From an uncultured Blautia sp. (GTDB lineage: Bacteria; Bacillota; Clostridia; Lachnospirales; Lachnospiraceae), in NCBI GenBank assembly GCA_900551465.1, contig URWL01000071.1, forward strand, positions 1 through 8,014: DNA of 8,014 nt, in the 5' to 3' direction. The notes under the pieces were generated by a model. That model did not search any database and was not told the DNA's origin. It saw nothing but the letters and a program-made list of their open reading frames with translations. Below, piece by piece: positions 6,203 through 8,014 of the stretch (position 1 is the first letter of the stretch; each line of letters begins with the position of its first letter). The position numbers were made by a program, and so were the translations under genes.

Positions 6203-7050
6203 AATGTCTCTCCTTTCGCCATCATGGTCAGCACCTCATCCACCGAGCCTTTTTCTACAGCCAGAGAAGGATAATTCTCCTGATAAAACAGTCTCCGGTC
6301 TGTCAGGCAGCTGAATCCAAAAGCTTCTTTTTTTACTTTCAGGATATACGTTTTATCAAGCTTCTGAAAATCATGGGAATCCATCTTCAGCACTCCGTAA
6401 TTTTCCAGGATCACATCGGTTTCTTCTCTGAGAATGATCTTTCCCTGATGGATCATATAGATCTCATCGCAAAACTGTTCCAGATCTGAGGAAATATGAG
6501 AGCTGATCAGAATTCCCCGTCCGGGAATTTCCATATATTCTCTCAGAAGATCCAGAACAGACTCTCTTGCCATTACATCCAGACCGGCCGTAGGCTCGTC
6601 AAGAATCAGAAATCTGGCACCATAGCTCATGGCAGTCAATACCTTCAGCTTTGCTTTCATACCAGTAGAAAAATCCTTTATCTTTTTGTCCATAGGGATC
6701 TGAAACCTGCCGCATCTGTCCTGAAACTCCTTTTTCCGAAAATCCGGATAAAAATCTCCCATAAATCCTGCAATCTGCTTCACTGTCAGATAACCGGAAA
6801 AAAAGCTGTCTGAAAGAACTGTTCCAATCTGTCTTTTTTCCTTTTCTCCCAGTTCATCACTGTTTTTTCCAAATATCTTTATCTTTCCGGAATCCGGCTT
6901 CAAAAGTCCGAGAATTGTTTTAAAAGTAGTGCTCTTTCCTGCCCCGTTGGCTCCGATCAGCCCTGTAACACAATCTTCCGGAATTTCTATCGTGCAATCC
7001 AGTTTGAAGTCCCCATATTGTTTTTTTACATGATCCAGTTCTGCAAGCAT
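6199..7050 (-). CDS. ABC transporter ATP-binding protein (YtrB-like)
   Basis: A 283-residue ATPase. Walker A is GANGAGKST (33-41), the signature region is DFSTGMKAK (126-134; LSGGQ replaced by FSTGM), Walker B is FLILDEPTAGLD (147-158), and the switch histidine is H185 in ISSH. Where the Q-loop glutamine is expected (IGTVLSDSFF, 75-84) the residue is Ser80, unlike classical importers but in line with the loose Q-loop of this exporter group. Residues after about 215 form an accessory C-terminal domain common in the family. The start ATG at 7050 has GGAGG eight bases upstream, inside the last codons of the repressor gene. It lies 3 bp after that gene and overlaps the permease gene by four bases, so all three are one operon. 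It should supply ATP-driven force to the permease at the inner membrane face. Confidence 0.93.
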   Translation of the reverse strand: MLAELDHVKKQYGDFKLDCTIEIPEDCVTGLIGANGAGKSTTFKTILGLLKPDSGKIKIFGKNSDELGEKEKRQIGTVLSDSFFSGYLTVKQIAGFMGDFYPDFRKKEFQDRCGRFQIPMDKKIKDFSTGMKAKLKVLTAMSYGARFLILDEPTAGLDVMARESVLDLLREYMEIPGRGILISSHISSDLEQFCDEIYMIHQGKIILREETDVILENYGVLKMDSHDFQKLDKTYILKVKKEAFGFSCLTDRRLFYQENYPSLAVEKGSVDEVLTMMAKGETL

Positions 7051-7053
7051 AAT

Positions 7054-7425
7054 TTATTCCTCCATTATCAACTGAAACAATTCACAGATTTCTTCGTCTG
7101 TCACTCCCCCTGCACGGGCTTTGCGGACAGCCTGATCCAGATCGTTTTCCAGTTCTTTTCTTCGTTCTTCCATGAGCAGCCCCTGATTTGCCTGCGCGAT
7201 AAAACTTCCTTTGCCGTGAACAGTATTGACCAGACCTTCCTCTTCCAGGTAGTCATATGCCTTTTTTACCGTAAGGGCGCTGATCTTCAGCTCTCTGGAA
7301 AAAGCCCTCACAGAAGGCAGAGCTGTTCCGGGAGTCAGTTTCCCGCTTATAATGTCCTCTTTGATCTGCGATACAATCTGTTCATAAATTGGTGTCATGG
7401 AAGTATGGTTGATGATGATATGCAT
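7054..7425 (-). CDS. GntR family transcriptional regulator, YtrA subfamily
   Basis: A 123-residue regulator with an N-terminal winged helix-turn-helix (about 10-78). Seen motifs are PIYEQIVSQIKEDIISGKL (12-30), LPSVRAFSRELKIS (36-49), TVKKAYDYLEEEGLV (52-66) and the wing GKGSFIA (71-77). Only about 45 residues follow, largely helical and charged. That matches the YtrA subfamily, in which a short helical tail drives dimer formation and there is no large effector domain. AGGAGG lies seven bases before the ATG. As first gene of the ABC cassette, with a repeat array over its own promoter, it is almost certainly an autorepressor of the operon, relieved by a signal that cannot be read here. Confidence 0.93.
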   Translation of the reverse strand: MHIIINHTSMTPIYEQIVSQIKEDIISGKLTPGTALPSVRAFSRELKISALTVKKAYDYLEEEGLVNTVHGKGSFIAQANQGLLMEERRKELENDLDQAVRKARAGGVTDEEICELFQLIMEE

Positions 7426-7444
7426 ATCTCTTCCTCCTCTTCAC

Positions 7445-7493
7445 AAACAGTATATAACAGTATATTACTGTTGTCAAGTGTTATATACTGTTT
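7445..7493 (-). promoter_or_regulatory. Operator: four half-sites of AACAGTATAT type
   Basis: Two tandem direct copies of AACAGTATAT (7446-7455 and 7456-7465) are followed by the inverted partial TACTGTT (7466-7472) and a full inverted copy ATATACTGTT (7483-7492). The outer copies form a perfect 15-bp inverted repeat (7445-7459 with 7479-7493) across 19 bases. The inner copies form a second dyad, AACAGTA-TAT-TACTGTT (7456-7472). Both boxes of the cassette promoter fall inside, so a GntR dimer bound here would block RNA polymerase. The likely ligand is the adjacent YtrA-type repressor. Confidence 0.85.
7449..7477 (-). promoter_or_regulatory. Sigma-A promoter of the GntR-ABC cassette
   Basis: On the minus strand a perfect TTGACA (7472-7477) and TATACT (7449-7454) are separated by 17 bases. 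Predicted start is near 7442, leaving a short leader of about 17 bases that is mostly the AGGAGG ribosome site. The promoter is wholly inside the operator array. Confidence 0.88.
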
Positions 7494-7496
7494 ATC

Positions 7497-7533
7497 AAAA
7501 AAAGCCAGAAAGAGGATACTCTTTCCGGCTTTT
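7497..7533 (-). terminator. Intrinsic terminator of the binding-protein gene
   Basis: The 15-base arms 7500-7514 and 7519-7533 pair across a 4-base loop, with a single G-U wobble in the minus-strand RNA. The minus strand then runs into seven T residues. It begins 7 bases after the binding-protein stop and ends only 3 bases before the operator array, shielding the cassette promoter from upstream transcription. Confidence 0.92.
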
Positions 7534-7540
7534 CCGTTTT

Positions 7541-8014
7541 TTATTTATTTTCCGTGATCAGCTGAGGCTCTATGGTTAAATTATGAGCGGTCTCTTCTCC
7601 ATAAAGAAGTGCAATAGCAGCATCATATGCCATAGAGCCAAAGTCCGGACTCTGGATCGTGGCATCCAGAATCCCTCTGTCCACAAGATTCAGTCCCGCG
7701 CTTTCTCCTTCAAAACCGTCCACTCCAATAAGATGGACACCTTCCGCCGCTCTGTACTGCTGACATGCCAGAAACGCACCGTAAGCCATTTCATCATTAA
7801 AAGCAAACACTACGTCTGCCGGCTCATGAGATACCAGGTAGTCCTTCATGCGCAGCTCTGCCTGATCCCGCAGCCAGTCTCCGTAATCATAGACAATCTG
7901 CTCCTGAGGAATCCTGTCCTTAACAGCATCCAGAAATCCTCTGTGTCTTTTTTCAGAAATAGGAGAACCTTTTACCCCTTCTATTACCACGATCCTGTCG
8001 CCCTCCTCATACAG
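7541..8014 (-). CDS. Sugar-type periplasmic binding protein, C-terminal part
   Basis: The frame is open from the right edge to a TAA at 7541-7543, so the last 157 residues are visible and the N-terminus, with any signal peptide, lies outside. The sequence fits the type I periplasmic-binding fold (RbsB/Peripla_BP_4-like). Visible marks are RHRGFLDAVK, the lobe-crossing motif DVVFAFNDEMAYGAFLA, HLIGVDGFE, and GILDATIQSPDFGSMAYDAA near the end. It probably binds a sugar or similar small molecule for an ABC importer or a sensor kinase, whose genes would lie upstream. A GTG at 7988-7990 is internal (codons continue as LYEEGDRIVV before it) and is not the start. The specific ligand cannot be named. 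A strong terminator follows. Confidence 0.85.
   Translation of the reverse strand: MYEEGDRIVVIEGVKGSPISEKRHRGFLDAVKDRIPQEQIVYDYGDWLRDQAELRMKDYLVSHEPADVVFAFNDEMAYGAFLACQQYRAAEGVHLIGVDGFEGESAGLNLVDRGILDATIQSPDFGSMAYDAAIALLYGEETAHNLTIEPQLITENK

Noticed and set aside
7988..7990. GTG as start of the binding-protein gene
   Set aside because: The frame stays open upstream to the window edge, and a 149-residue product would lack the N-terminal lobe of the fold.

Overview
The window looks like chromosome from a low-to-medium GC Firmicute of the Clostridia, most likely Lachnospiraceae. The evidence is strong AGGAGG-type ribosome sites, near-consensus sigma-A promoters, AT-rich intergenic regions, and the gene families present (Cytidylate_kin2-type kinase, AGCS symporter, YtrA-type GntR/ABC cassette). 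No database search was possible, so the genus is left open.

Layout, left to right. A secreted or anchored protein runs off the left edge on the minus strand (1-434), with a perfect-consensus promoter behind it. A 420-bp AT-rich divergent intergenic region follows. The only plus-strand gene is a cytidylate kinase-like protein (855-1451). It meets a minus-strand pair head-on at a shared bidirectional terminator (1495-1550). The pair is a CNNM/CorC 'hemolysin-family' membrane protein (2670-3959, TTG start) followed 16 bp later by a cysteine-rich DUF362 protein (1553-2653); the two are probably one operon from a promoter at 3998-4026. Upstream is a sodium:amino-acid symporter of the AGCS family (4097-5479, GTG start), ended by a perfect 34-bp palindromic terminator.

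Next is a compact regulator-transporter cassette, read on the minus strand: a GntR/YtrA-type repressor (7054-7425), an ABC ATPase (6199-7050) and an ABC-2 permease (5543-6202), separated by 3 bp and then by an ATGA overlap. Its promoter (TTGACA-17-TATACT) lies inside a dense repeat array built from four copies of an AACAGTATAT-like half-site, which is almost certainly the autoregulatory operator. No convincing terminator lies between the permease and the AGCS gene, so the cassette may read through into the symporter. The right edge holds the C-terminal part of a sugar-type periplasmic binding protein (7541-8014), closed by a strong terminator only a few bases from the operator.

The genes are families known from gut clostridia. 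I do not see a clearly new system, phage, transposon, CRISPR array or RNA gene. The most informative items are the four-half-site operator/promoter, the possible ABC-to-symporter read-through, and the CNNM-DUF362 pairing.
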